Assembly: GCF_014898055.3 (NCBI RefSeq)
Contig: NW_023601212.1
Span: forward strand, 44,504,329 to 44,568,328
Source of the DNA: Talpa occidentalis
Lineage: Eukaryota > Chordata > Mammalia > Eulipotyphla > Talpidae
Reading direction: 5' to 3'
DNA: 64,000 bases
In this document: piece by piece, positions 10,597-21,649 of the stretch
Layout of the letters: each line of letters starts with the position of its first letter
Position numbering within the stretch: position 1 is the first letter of the stretch
Position numbers and translations under genes: made by a program
Notes under the pieces: generated by a model
What the model saw: only the letters and a program-made list of their open reading frames with translations
Told to the model about the DNA's origin: nothing
Database searches by the model: none

Positions 10597-10597
10597 G
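10517..10597 (+). repeat. (AAAG)n microsatellite
   Basis: About 20 uninterrupted GAAA units, following an A-rich tail. Confidence 0.95.
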
Positions 10598-11630
10598 GCA
10601 GAACTTAAAAATTGTTTCTCCAAAGAGGAAATGCAAATGGCCAACAGGCATATGAAAAATGATCAACATCTCTTATAATCAGGGAAATGCAAATCAAAAC
10701 CACATTGAGATACCACCTTGTACCTCATACCACCTTTTTGATTTGTAATAATGGCACATATCAAAAAACTAGCAACAACAAATGTTGGTGAGGATGTGGT
10801 AAAAATAGAATTCTCCTACATTGGTGGTGAGAGTGCAAACTGGTCCAACCACTGTGGAAAGATGTCTGGAGATTCCTCAGTCTGCTAAAATGGAGCCACC
10901 AGATGACGCAGCAATTCTACTCATGGGATCCACCCAAAGGTCACAAAAACATTGGTTCAAAAGAACACCTGTACCTGTAAGTTTTTTTGCAGCACTATTT
11001 ATAATAGGTAAAACCTGGTAACAACCCAAATGCCCAAAAATCAATGACAGGATCAAGAAGGTGTGGTATATATACACAGTGGAATACTGTTCAGCAATCA
11101 AAAAATATAAACTCATGCCATTCCCAGCAACATAGATGGAGCTAGAAGAAATTATGCTCAGTGAAATAAATCAGAAGGAAAAAGATAAATATCAGATGGT
11201 TTAACTTATAAGAGGAATATAGGTGAACCAAATAAGACATCAGGGGAAAATAATAACAATACAAGACACAACAAAACAAAAACAGACAATTATAAATCAG
11301 TCATCCTGCAGGGGAGCAGGAGGGGGAGGGATCGAGGGTGGAAAAGAGGAGCGCAGGGGACTGTGGTAATGTGCATTGGTGAAAGTAATTCTATGGGGAC
11401 TACATCTTGGGCGGCAGAGAGGGAAGCAAAAATTGTTTAAAAATGAACAATAATGTAAAATATATATATAAATAATAAAATTAAATTTAAAAAATCTTGA
11501 ATGATAATGAGGACACAACTCTCCACAATGTATGGGACACAGCAAATGCAGTTATAAGAGGAAAATACATAGCAATACAGGCTCACATCAAGAAACAAGA
11601 AAGAACTCAAAGAAACAACCTAATTTCTCA

Positions 11631-11897
11631 TGGGCCTCCCAGGTAGCACAGTGGGTTGAGTGCAGGGCTGTGGAGCTGTCCACAGTCTCCGCAGCACTGG
11701 TCCGATTCCCCGCCAGCCAGGGAGAAACCCACATGGCAAGGCAGACCTCTCCTGTCTCACCCGTTGCTCCCCTCAGCAGTGATTTCAGACTGTCTGCCTG
11801 TTCTGCTCCCTGCTCTGTCTCTGGTGAATCCTCTCACCCTCCTGTGAATCTGGCCTGTACCCCAGCTCTTGTATACATAAAAATAAATCCTAACAAA
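11631..11897 (+). mobile_element. tRNA-derived SINE
   Basis: A full-length copy with a 22-bp target duplication: AAAGAAACAACC then TAATTTCTCA, at 11609-11630 and 11898-11919. Confidence 0.9.
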
Positions 11898-12277
11898 AAA
11901 GAAACAACCTAATTTCTCACTTTAAAGAACTGGAAAAAGAACAACAAAAACAATCCAAAAGCCACTAGAAGAAAGGAAATAATAAAAAAATCAAAGCAGA
12001 AATAAATGAAATAGAAATAAAAAAAATAATCAATTAGATCAATGAAACCAAAACTTGGTTCCTTGAAAAAAATAAAGAAAATAAATGAAACTCTAGCCAG
12101 GCTAACAAAGCAAAAATTGGGTTAAAGCAAAAATAAATAGGATCATAAATGAAAGGTCAACACTCCAGAAGAGATGGACAGAAGAGATGGACAAATTTAT
12201 AGAACAATATAAGCATCCAAAGCAAGATAAACAAGAAATAGAACATTTAAACAAACCAATTACAAGCACTGATTTTG

Positions 12278-12548
12278 TTTATATTTTTAAATGTTTATTT
12301 ATTTTTATACAAGAACTGGGGTACACGCCAGACACAAAGGAGTGTGAGAAGATTCACCAGAGACAGAGCGGGGAACAAAACAAGCAGACTGACGAAATAT
12401 ACTGCTGAGGGGAGCAGCGGGCGAGACAGGAGAGCTCTGCTTCACCATATGGGACTCTCTTCAGCCAGCCAGGGTGGAATCCATGCTGCAAAGTCTGGGG
12501 ACAGATTCACAGTGTGGCGCTCAACCGCCTGCACAACCAGGGAGGCCC
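12278..12548 (-). mobile_element. tRNA-derived SINE
   Basis: A minus-strand copy, with its tail (TTTATTTATTTTTATACAAG) on the left and its head (ACAACCAGGGAGGCCC) on the right. ACAAGCACTGATTTTG flanks it at 12262-12277 and 12549-12564. Confidence 0.9.
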
Positions 12549-13264
12549 ACAAGCACTGATTTTGAAAGAGTAATCAAAACCTTCACCAGAAACTAAAGCC
12601 CAGGACTAGATGACTTTACAAATAAATTCTTCCAAATGTTCAGAAATGCCTATCCTATAAAAATTCTTTCAAAAAATTGAAAATGAAAGAATACTACCAA
12701 ATAAGTTCTACAAAGGACAAGGACAACACAAAAAAGTAAAACTATACCCTAATCTCTCTAATGAACATGGACACAAAAATCCTCAATAAAATTCTACAGA
12801 ATCCAACCATATATATCATTCTCAATGGAGAAAAGCTAAAAGCCTTTCCCTTAAGATCTGGAACAAGGCAAAGATGTCCATTTTAACCACTGCTTTTTGA
12901 TATAATACTGAAAGTCTTAGCCAGAGCAATAAGACAAGAGAAAGATATACAAGGAATTCAAATAGGAAAGAAGAAGTAAACCTATCACTATTTGCAAATT
13001 ACAGGTAATATACATAGAGAACCCTAAAAACTCCACAGGAAAAAAAAACTAATCAAGATAATTAACCAGTTTAGAAAAGTAGTAGGATACAATATCAATA
13101 CACAAAAATTAGTAGCCTCCTTACATGCAAACAATCAATCTGAAGAAGAAATCAAGAAAACCGTTCCTTTTAGAACTAAAACCAAAAAATTCAAATACTT
13201 GTGAATAAACCTAACAAAAGAGGTGAATGACCTATACAAAGAAAATTATAAAACTTTGTTAAAG

Positions 13265-13384
13265 GAGGGCCTCCCCTGGTGGTGCAGTGGTTGAGCGCTG
13301 GGTTGCAAGGCTGCCCACAGCCCCTGAAGCACTAGTTTGATCACCAGCCACCAGCAAGGGTCCCACCAAAAAAAAAATAAAAAA
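13265..13384 (+). mobile_element. Short SINE form: tRNA-like head plus A-tail
   Basis: The head runs from GGCCTCCCCTGGTGGTGCAG to GGGTCCCACC and then directly into an A-tail; the family body is absent. TTGTTAAAG flanks it (13256-13264 and 13385-13393), so it inserted in this form. Two other copies end at the same place (36945-37080 and 56686-56798). Confidence 0.8.
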
Positions 13385-13740
13385 TTGTTAAAGTAATAGA
13401 AGAAGACCCAAAAAACGGAAAGACATCCCCTATTCATGGATTGGAAGAATTAACATCAAAATGGCCATACTATCAAAAGCAATTTACAGATTCAACAATA
13501 TTCCAATAAAAAATTCAATGACATTCTTCAAAGGGATGGACCAAATATTGATGAAATTAATATGGAGTCACAAAAAGCCTTGAATAGCTAAAGCTTTCCT
13601 GACTAAAACAAAGGGAATGGTGATATCACACTCCCAAACTTTATATTATACTACAAAGTCATAATTATTAAAATAGTTTGCAGGGACTACACCTGAAAGG
13701 AGAAAGCATGCATTGTACAAAAAGGTAAGAATTATGTGTG

Positions 13741-13743
<3 letters not shown>

Positions 13744-13780
<37 letters not shown>

Positions 13781-13817
13781 TATATACAGACATATATATA
13801 TGCACACACATATATAA
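13744..13817 (+). repeat. (CA)n/(TA)n microsatellite
   Basis: A run of CA followed by mixed CA/TA dinucleotides. Confidence 0.95.
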
Positions 13818-14210
13818 ATTAATAAACAAAATTATTAGACTTTTATATATTCCTTTTTTTTACTCATATGTAAGTCTGCAGTATACACTTTTAAGTCTGT
13901 ATCTTTATATGTATGTGGAATTCTTGGGGGAAGATTTCTAGTAATGAGCTTTTAAGGTCAAAAGATTAGTATGGTACGTTCTTAGGACTTATTTCTACCT
14001 CCAAAAATCCTGTATTCTGACTAAATTCTAAATAAATGTTGACACTCAATACCAAAAAAAAAAAAAAAACCAAAAAACAACAACAACAAAAACAACACGA
14101 TAAGACACTAAAGTAAAATTTTATCCCCACTATAATGCACAAAAATAATGACTGGAAAAATCAGATGTTGGCCAGGATGGGGTACAAATACCATTGCTAA
14201 TGGGAGGTTT
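13818..14210. other. Non-coding, partly old L1-like
   Basis: No gene is seen. An A-run at about 14054-14070 is followed by sequence resembling a diverged L1 3' region (ATGACTGGAAAAATCAGATG, about 14147-14166). The rest is unassigned. Confidence 0.4.
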
Positions 14211-14475
14211 TTTTTAAAGATTTACTTACTTATGCATACAAGAACTGGGGTATAGGCCAGAGGTGCATGGGATGAGAGGATTTACCAGAGACAGAGTGGG
14301 GAGCAGAATAGGTGGATTGACTGATATACACTGCTGAGGGGAGCAGCAGGTGAGACAGGAGAGGTCTGCTGCACCATGTGTCTTAGCTTCCTGGTCTGGG
14401 ATTGAAATTGTACTGCAGTTACATGGGATTCCTTCATAGTCTGAGACTTCATAGTCTGCACCACCAGGTAGGCCC
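14211..14475 (-). mobile_element. tRNA-derived SINE
   Basis: A minus-strand copy, tail on the left (TTTTAAAGATTTACTTACTT) and head on the right (CCACCAGGTAGGCCC). An imperfect ATGGGAGG(T)TTT duplication flanks it. Confidence 0.85.
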
Positions 14476-15029
14476 ATGATGGGAGTTTTATAAGCATAAT
14501 CAGGTTGTCACCAGTTAATTATAGAGTTATACCTACACCTACCCTTTGCTGTCACACTCTACTTCTACTCGTATATCAGAGAGAAATTAACATATTTGTA
14601 TATATAACAAGAATAAGTATTTTACATGATAATACAATGTATGACTAAAATTTTGCTCATCGTAACATAGAGTCGTCTATGACTCTAAGCTATTTTGTCA
14701 GTCTCTATGTTAAAATGTGTATTTCCATGTAGATTTCTTGGAAATCTGTGTTTCATTGACAGCTTTTTGTCAGTGATTTTGGTAGGCATGTGAACTGCCA
14801 GATGAATAAGAAAATGAAGATATTAACACCAGGAGACCAGAAAGAAAACTGCATTATCAGGTAGACCAGTTAGATAGCACTAGAGCAATGAAAGATGAAT
14901 TCAGGAGTCACACTTGAGGCCTAAGTTTCCTTTGCAATAAAGTTATGTAAATGCCCTTAGTGAAGTGAAGTTTTATTCCATAAAAATAATAAAAGCCATG
15001 ATTATTCTTTCAAGTAATCAAGTAAAACA
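14476..15029. other. Unassigned non-coding sequence left of unit A
   Basis: AT-rich single-copy-looking DNA without an open frame of note. By comparison with units B and D an OR coding exon would be expected here, but no OR motif is present on either strand. Confidence 0.5.
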
Positions 15030-15986
15030 AAAGAAACATTTCTTGGGAAAATATATGTCATTTGAGAAGAAATTATTAAATGTCTCTATTTTTGTAAGAA
15101 GTTAATTATAATATTCTGTGTATGGTTACCTTTAGGAGATTCTCAGTGCCCCCTATGTTACAGATATTTGACCAATTAATTTTTCCCTTTAGTATCATTT
15201 GCTAAATTATTTTAGTAGTAAATCCTTTATTTCAGGAAAAAAAATTGAATGTTGTCTATACTTTAGTCACTGTCTTGGCAATGAGACAGTGTAAACATAA
15301 TTTGAGCATTGTAAAACAAAATTCCAATTCAATGGTGGAGAAAGGATGTAGAAGCACACAATAAAATTATATAACACTTTATAAGTTGACACATAGTATG
15401 AAGCATAGGAAGACAACTATGAAGAGAGAGTGAATAGGAGCCCTAGTTTTTCTTGGGTATTTAGATAAGACCTATAGACATGTCACATTTGAACAAAGAC
15501 ATCAGATGGTAAGAGAGGGAAGGGAGATGCAAGGTTATGTGCCCAGCTTAGGGAACAGCCAGTGCAAAGTACATGAAAGATGCTAGTTTCAAATATTCAA
15601 GACAAAAAATGTAAAGCAATCTGCACAGTAAAAACCTATCAATAAATTGAGACATATACTGAATGGGGGTTGAGTGGAGACAAACAGGAGGAGAAGGAGG
15701 AAGAGAAATGGATGAAGAAGGAGAGGAGGATTGAAAGAAGGGGAGAGAGTGGGAATGATATAAATCAATGAATAAAGAGGAAAAACATTTTAATAAATTA
15801 GGTGTTTCCTCCGAGACTGGGCTGGGCTCTGGTGGTCTTCTCAAGCCTTATTATACTTTCTTGATACCCAAGAAAAAGGGTAAAGAATAAAAACAAAATT
15901 GTCAGTTAAGAAATAGTGATATTTTTATGATCTATTTGGGATAAATACCTTACATATTGTACACCGAAGAGAAAATGGGCCATGTT

Positions 15987-16172
15987 TCTGCATGTCAGCA
16001 TGAGTGACATTTGGGCAAGGACTTTCTCTGTGGTGAAGTATGTCCTGTGCATTGCAAGGTGTTTGAAACATTCTGGCACTCCCCTGCCCCCCACTACCGT
16101 GAACCTGAAATATCTGTGGACATTGCTCAGAGTCCCTGGGGACAAAATTCCCCATTTAGAACCACATTTTGA
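15987..16172 (-). mobile_element. MER5A-like hAT relic (unit A)
   Basis: ATTTGGGCAAGGACTTTCTC, GTCCTGTGCATTGCAAGGTG and GTCCCTGGGGACAAAATTCC match the order of the ancient hAT-Charlie element MER5A in reverse orientation. The same relic is in unit B, so it predates the duplication. Confidence 0.6.
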
Positions 16173-16439
16173 ACTTAATCTCAACATATTTTCCAAACAT
16201 TGCTATAAAAACAATTCTGTGATGATAACAATTTAATGATATAAAAATTATCAACATTGTATTTCACACTGAAACATTACATGGTGATTGAAATCAATAC
16301 ATCAATTATTAATCAAGCAAAATGAACTAACACAGTATTACCTTGCCTTTGGGTAAAGGTAAATCCCCTCTCAGATGACAACATGTAAGTGTTGGCCTCA
16401 TTTCTCTCTCCAGAGGGTCAGCTGAGTTGCTGGGCTCAC

Positions 16440-16601
16440 CTGGACTGGTTCTACTAAAGGGTATCGTGTGGAGATCTGAATTCATTATTGGGTGGAAGTG
16501 ATAGAGACCTGAGCCCTGTACCCCATAAGAGGAAATAGGGCCCACACAAACACAAACATCCCTCAGAAGTATGCCCCTTCCAACCCAAAGCTATATATGC
16601 C
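16440..16601 (-). promoter_or_regulatory. Putative OR 5' non-coding exon and promoter, unit A (orphan)
   Basis: On the minus strand a TATA-like CATATATAG (about 16592-16600) lies about 150 bp upstream of a consensus splice donor, CAG/GTGAGCCC (exon end 16440, GT at 16439-16438). Upstream are a homeodomain-type site within CTCATTAGTC (16641-16650) and an O/E-like TTTCCCTGTGGAAA (16688-16701). The same arrangement recurs in units B and C and partly in D. In unit A no receptor exon remains downstream. Confidence 0.45.
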
Positions 16602-17339
16602 AGATTTGGGTGGATGTGTTTATGATGCTCTCTCTATCTGCTCATTAGTCACATTTCCACTTGTTACTTCAACCTCAAAGCACACAGTTTCCCTGTGGAA
16701 ACCATTCTGGACATCAATAGAGGGTTTATCTGTTCCAAAGAGATCAGGTTAGAAATCAGATTAATTCAATTTTTTTTCACTCCTCTAGAACTTGCTTCCT
16801 TTTCAGTACTCCAAATTTCCTAGTACATTTTTTTATTTCTGAGTTGAAATTTTTAACCAAGTCCAAGACTGAGAAATGGGTGCTGGTTAGGTTCCCATTG
16901 TCTTCAAAGCTTTGGCTTGTGCTGGGAACATAACTCTGGTATCCAAACATTTATCAAACATTCTTCTCAGCAAGGAATCAAGCTGACTTCTTGTGACAAT
17001 AGAACATGACACTGAACTCATAAGTTTCATGAACCTTTGCTTAAACAATTAGAAGATTTTATTTTCATCAATTTAACATTAATTTAGTCTTTAATTATAC
17101 TGTTTTCAATTATTTATTGCATAGGTTGATTTGTACACTATACCGAACATAGAATTATATAAGGACTCTGATTCAATTTTGAAGAACACCCATTCCCTGT
17201 GAAGTACATGCATGAACTCTATCCCTGATGTCAGACTGGGGCTTAGAGGGATTTAGTCACCTGCCCAAAGTTAAATCCATCAAAGTGAAGGTCATTAATT
17301 GCAGTTCTGTGAGGATACTTCCAGGACTCAAACTCTGGG

Positions 17340-17510
17340 TAACGGTTCTCAACCAGATATAGGTTTTTTCAGTGGGGATATTTGACAGTTTTTGACAGGC
17401 TGCTGCAGAACACCTACAATCCACAGGAGAGTGACTCCTCAGACCCAGAACTATTATATTATGTCACAACTATCAATAGTTAGCAGGTGTAAAAAACTAT
17501 CAAAACGAGA
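17340..17510 (+). mobile_element. MER5A-like hAT relic, second copy (unit A)
   Basis: GGTTCTCAACCAG, a GGGGATATTTGACAG block and CACCTACAATCCACAGGAGA follow the MER5A consensus in forward orientation. Homologous copies lie at 29818-29980 and 38812-38960. Confidence 0.55.
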
Positions 17511-17734
17511 AATCACCCAACTACAAGTGCATGAGCTGCAGCATCAGATCCTGCAAGCCAAACATTCTAACATCTCTAGCATTCCAGCATTTCTAACTAG
17601 TTCCTGGTGATGTTAACACTGTAGGTCCCAGTCTGCGGACTTCTCTCTGAGAAGTAAGAATATGCTCCTGTGTCAGAGTCAGGTTAATAGTTTCAGGCCT
17701 TCTGTACAAAAGCCATTTTGCATGTAATTTTATG

Positions 17735-18395
17735 TTTTTTTTAAAGATTCATTTATTTATACAAGAACAGGGGTACAGGCTGGAAGCACAGGAGGGTGAG
17801 AGAATTCACCAGAGGCAGAGTGGGGAGTAGAACAGGCAGACAGACAGAAATCACTGCTGAGGGGAGCAGCGGGTAAGACAGGAGAGGTCTGCCGTGCCAT
17901 GTGGGTATCTTCCTGGCCAGCTGGGAATAGAACACACGCAGCAGGGCCTCCCTGGTGGCGCAGTGGCTGAGGACTGGGCTGCAAAGCTGCCCGAAGCCTC
18001 TGCAGTGCCAGTTTGATCCGTGGCCACCGGCAAGGGACCCACATGGCGCGCAGACCTCTCCTGCTGCACCAACTGCTCCCCTCAGCAGTGTATTTTGTAG
18101 TCTGCCTGTTCTGTTCCCCTTCTGGCTCTGGTGAATTCTCTCACCCTCCCACACTTCCAACTGTACCCAGTGCTTGTATAAATAAATAAATAAATCTTTT
18201 TTTAAAAAAGATACTATTGGGCATGGGGGGCGGGGAAAGTTGGGTTTGGGGTCAATATAAGGGGGTTGTAATTGTATGGAGAATATAAAAATAAAGTTTA
18301 AATTAAAAAAAAAAAACACGAAGCAGAGGCTATGGACAGCTTCACAGCACTGCACTTAACTTCACAGTGCTGCAGGGCCACCAGAGAGGCCCTGC
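17735..18395 (-). mobile_element. Minus-strand SINE split by a SINE+L1 insertion
   Basis: The minus-strand SINE occupies 17735-17942 (tail and body) and resumes at about 18318-18395 (head, ending CACCAGAGAGGCC). Between the halves are a plus-strand SINE and an L1 3' end. Confidence 0.8.
17943..18312 (+). mobile_element. SINE joined to an L1 3' end
   Basis: A plus-strand SINE (17943 to about 18205) runs directly into an L1 3' UTR piece (about 18206-18312, with GTAATTGTATGGAGAATATA and an A-tail). One imperfect duplication, AACACACGCAGCAG against AACACGAAGCAG, appears to flank the pair. They may have inserted as one chimeric molecule, or the L1 may have landed in the SINE tail. Confidence 0.65.
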
Positions 18396-19817
18396 ATGTA
18401 ATTTTGAAGGAAGAGTGTAATTGCTCACATCAGTGGCTATGACAGATTCTTTGTTTATTTCTTTCAGATAACATTCCTTGAATGACAAAAATAAATACCT
18501 TCATGAAAAGAAAACTAGCAGGTACAGTAAAGGTCCCCAAATTTGTGTACATACCAATACCTGAATATTGTATGTGTTTTTTATAGCAATGGAGGAGTTA
18601 TGAGATGCAATAACATCTCTAATATTAAAACAAGAGGAAAAGGAGATAGTAAAACAAGGAATCCTGAAATAGATTCATCCAAACAATATGAAATTTCCTT
18701 AGCTGATCGCTGGTTTCTAGAGGAAAGAATTCCACCAAAGAGAGGAAATGAGAAGAAATATGAAACCTGTGTGTGTTATTGGAGACTGAATAACTAAATC
18801 AGTTACAAGGGTGTTCAGCGTTCACCCCCAGGCACGCCCAGGTACGTTCAGTCTTGTCAGGCACATTCATCTTTGGAAACCAGCTGAAACAAAGTTGGCC
18901 TGCTATAGACCATGAAGGATTGAAACTCAAACAATCATTGATCAATTAACTCTTCATCTGGATGTCATTTGATGAGATGTTGTGTTCCTTGAGCAGGGTC
19001 CAAGGGCTACTGCTGGAAAAGTTTCATCAGTTCCCCTTTCAGCAGCACAAGTTGAGTTTCTCCAGTAGACAAAGACATTTGCACAGACACAGGCAGGCAA
19101 AACTTATTTTAAAAGGAATATAACCAAGATGAAAATGCATACATTGTACAAAAATGAAAAATGTTGTAAAAATATATTTTTAAAATTATTTAAAAATCTG
19201 AGATAAAATAAAAAAAGGACAGGTTTATTAGGAAAAGGAAAAAAGAAAGAGTGGTACCTGCATGGTCACTAGGGGGGCAGGAAAGATGCATCTTCCCAGT
19301 GCAGAAATTGTACTAACACAGTATCCTTTTAAGGGAAGGGGTATATTCTTTTGTGGAAGTGTTATCTAATGTTAATTATTTTGAGGGTGTGACTAAACTG
19401 ATAAGTAAGGACCAGTCATTCTCTACAATGGCCCTCCATCTCCATATTACCACCTCTGGTTTGCAATCCAGACACTTTCTCCTGTGCTTTCATACATGCT
19501 ATAGCAGTTGGAACTAAGGAGTTTGCATTTCTATAGCTGCTTTATATTGCATAGTCATTTCTACCCCTCCCCCAGTGCCTGGTCTTGGGACACCTCCCAC
19601 CTAAATTTTCTATTATTATCATGTAGAATTGAAACTCATCTCGCCATTGCCTAATTAATATTCCATCTGATTTGCATGTTATTTGACCAATTAGTACTTA
19701 GTTTATCTAACCTGATTTTCATAGTTGACCACCAATAAGAAAGAGAGAGACTTCCAATCCTGATTTGTATAGTAGTTCAGAGAGAAAACTAACTGCCTTT
19801 TTTTTTTTTAGAGGTCA

Positions 19818-20400
19818 CAAGTACTATTTTTTTTTAAAATAAATTTTATTTTTATATTCCCCATACAATTGCAACCCCCTTATTTTGATCCCAATCCCTC
19901 CCCTCCTCGCCCCCCACCCCCATAGAGTGTCTCTGGTTCATAGTTTTTTGGTGATTTTAATTTTCACTTTCTTATAGTTATTCATTTTCCTGGTCCCTTA
20001 TTTAAGTTTTCTAGATCCCTGCTATGAGTAAGACCATCCAGTATTTTTCTTTTTCTTTCTGGCTTATTTCGCTGAGCATGATCCCTTCCAGCACCATCCA
20101 TGTTGCTGCAAATTGCATGTGTTTATCTTTTTTGAATGCTGAGTAATATTCCATGGTGTATATGAACCACATCTTCTTGATCCAGTCATCTATTTTTGGG
20201 CATTTGGGTTGTTTCCAAAGCTTAGCTATTGTACACAGTGCTGCTATAAACATAGGGGTGCAGGTGCTCTTTGGAATTGTTGTTTCTGTGTCCTTTGGGT
20301 AAATGCCTAGGAGTAGAATTGCTGGATCATATGGAAGCTCTATGTTTAGCAGGTCAAGAAATCTCCACACAGCTCTCTATAGTGGTTGGACCAGTTTTCA
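19818..20400 (-). mobile_element. 5'-truncated L1 3' end
   Basis: A minus-strand L1 tail and 3' UTR (TTTTATATTCCCCATACAAT, about 19850) run to the ORF2 C-terminus (119 codons open, 20011-20370, with KTFIPKSTC-type L1 motifs). Truncation is near GACCAGTTTT at about 20400. Confidence 0.9.
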
Positions 20401-21330
20401 CCATAAGTCCTACCCAATCCAGGGAGCTCAGACATATTATTCAAATAATCATGAGTAAAATATCCCAGCTACATGCCTAATAAATCCCCATGCAATCATA
20501 TTTTACCTCATAAAAAGAAAGATTAGCCATGATTTTCCATTAATACAATTATCCTCTTAAACGTGAAGAGAGAGAAAAAATCACAGATATCAGTGTTTTG
20601 AAAATGCTACACTCAGTCTTGGAATCTGGAGGAAAGGCCATTAATCAAGGACATAGAAGGACAACAATTCAACCTGGAGTTAGAAAAGTCACAGTCTCTC
20701 CTGAACTTCCTGAAGTAACCCAGTCTTGTAGGCATTTTGATGTTAATCCAATGAGACTCCAGTTTCTGACATCAACAACTATAAGAGCACGTGCGTGTCT
20801 GCTTTAGTGTACACACATTTTAGGGAAGCAATGAGAATTTAATTGTAGTGCAGGAAGGTCATGGAGCAGGTTTTTTGATCTAGAAGACAGAGTAAAGGAG
20901 AGTCTTGGAGCCCTCAGTGGGTTTCTCATGCTTTCATTGAGCTTTTACATGTAGAGCAGCAACCAGGTACACAGAAGGCAGGACTGCCGGGGCACCAGGA
21001 GGCCGGCAGGCCTCCAAGCCCCCAGCAAGCCTCACTCTGGGCTACTCTGGCTTCTTTCTCCCCTTTTCTCTCCTGCATCTTCTCCTTCTTCGCTCCTGCT
21101 TCTCTTCTCCTGGTGACTATCTCAATACTCCTCCCATGGTCCATAGAAGTAAACAAGACAGCTTACAACAATGTAATAACTGCAGGTGCCCCATCAGGCA
21201 GGGCAATCCTAATGGTGGGAGGGCAGAAAAGCCTGAAAAACATTTACTCTACACCAATACAGACAAATATTGAATAAAATTTGGAGAGGTGGAGCAAAGA
21301 CATGGCAGAATAACATTTACCTGCAAACTC
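20401..21330. other. Unassigned non-coding sequence
   Basis: No gene or clear repeat is recognised. A GC-richer pyrimidine stretch (about 20990-21120) stands out, and the bases around 21280-21310 faintly resemble an old L1 5' UTR. Confidence 0.4.
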
Positions 21331-21649
21331 TCCTTCAAGCACAACTAAAATAACAATTGTGGCACACACATCTCAACAGCTCATTGGCAGCATGGCTGGA
21401 TTGACTCACTTATTTTTCTAAGGTGTCCATTTTATGATTGGGTTATTTGTTTAGTTATAAGGTCTCTGAATATCATCAATATCAATCACTAGTTTCAAAG
21501 CAGGGAGAGGTGAGGAGAGTCTTAGCAACAGGAGCAAACATTCCTGGCAGACTGACAAACTTGGGGCACTTATAGGCTTTAGTGCTCCAAAACAAGAAGA
21601 GAGTGTGTATGGTACTGAATAGACACATAAACCACTGGAAGGGAACTCA

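Larger units (their letters stand above)
9955..10597 (+). mobile_element. Composite insertion with (AAAG)n tail
   Basis: The host L1 stops at AAATGGACAGAAG (about 9954) and resumes near 10598. In between are an antisense L1 3' UTR piece (9955-10030), an A-run (10031-10041), and about 460 bp of unrecognised sequence ending in AATAAA. An A-rich run and (AAAG)n (10517-10597) follow. The ends resemble an imperfect target duplication. A twin-primed L1 carrying a transduced 3' flank is one reading, though the sense 3' UTR is missing. Another small L1 sits inside it. Confidence 0.45.
1..11490 (+). mobile_element. Old LINE-1 copy, interrupted by nested insertions
   Basis: ORF1-like sequence fills about the first 700 bases. 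ORF2 endonuclease-like sequence follows (about 1350-1960), then reverse transcriptase (8412-9110) and ORF2 C-terminal and 3' UTR sequence to an A/T-rich end near 11490. The copy is broken by an L1 fragment (984-1305), SINEs (1978-2240, 8121-8411), the ERV (2578-7603) and a composite insertion (about 9955-10597). Each gap closes when the insertion and its target duplication are removed, so this was one L1. It is full of stops and frameshifts and cannot be active. Confidence 0.85.
11492..13740 (+). mobile_element. Old L1 ORF2 fragment with SINE insertions
   Basis: Sequence matches the L1 ORF2 endonuclease-to-C-terminal order of the first L1, beginning with GATAATGAGGACACAAC. It has internal deletions and many stops. 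Three SINEs interrupt it (11631-11897, 12278-12548, 13265-13384). The end near 13740 is diverged. Confidence 0.75.
15030..19790 (-). repeat. OR duplication unit A: 5' flank only, receptor exon lost
   Basis: From about 15030 this block aligns by eye with the 5' flank of the unit B receptor (27240-33160). Shared landmarks are the TATTTTTGTAAGAA block, two MER5A-like relics, the putative non-coding exon, CAGAGTCAGGTTA (17675-17690) and the stretch near 19500-19750. Homology starts at the place of the receptor start codon and then stops, so the coding exon was lost or never included. A SINE/L1 cluster (17735-18395) and an L1 tail (about 19100-19215) are later insertions. Confidence 0.75.

Noticed and set aside
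13744..13817. CRISPR-like or regulatory repeat array
   Set aside because: It is a simple CA/TA microsatellite without spacers.
15548..15844. Small open frames in unit A and other OR flanks as novel genes
   Set aside because: They are low-complexity or random, have no start context, and are not kept in the homologous positions of units B-D.
20926..21156. Minus-strand Lys/Glu-rich open frame as a gene
   Set aside because: It is a short frame over a pyrimidine-rich tract, with no homology or splice context.
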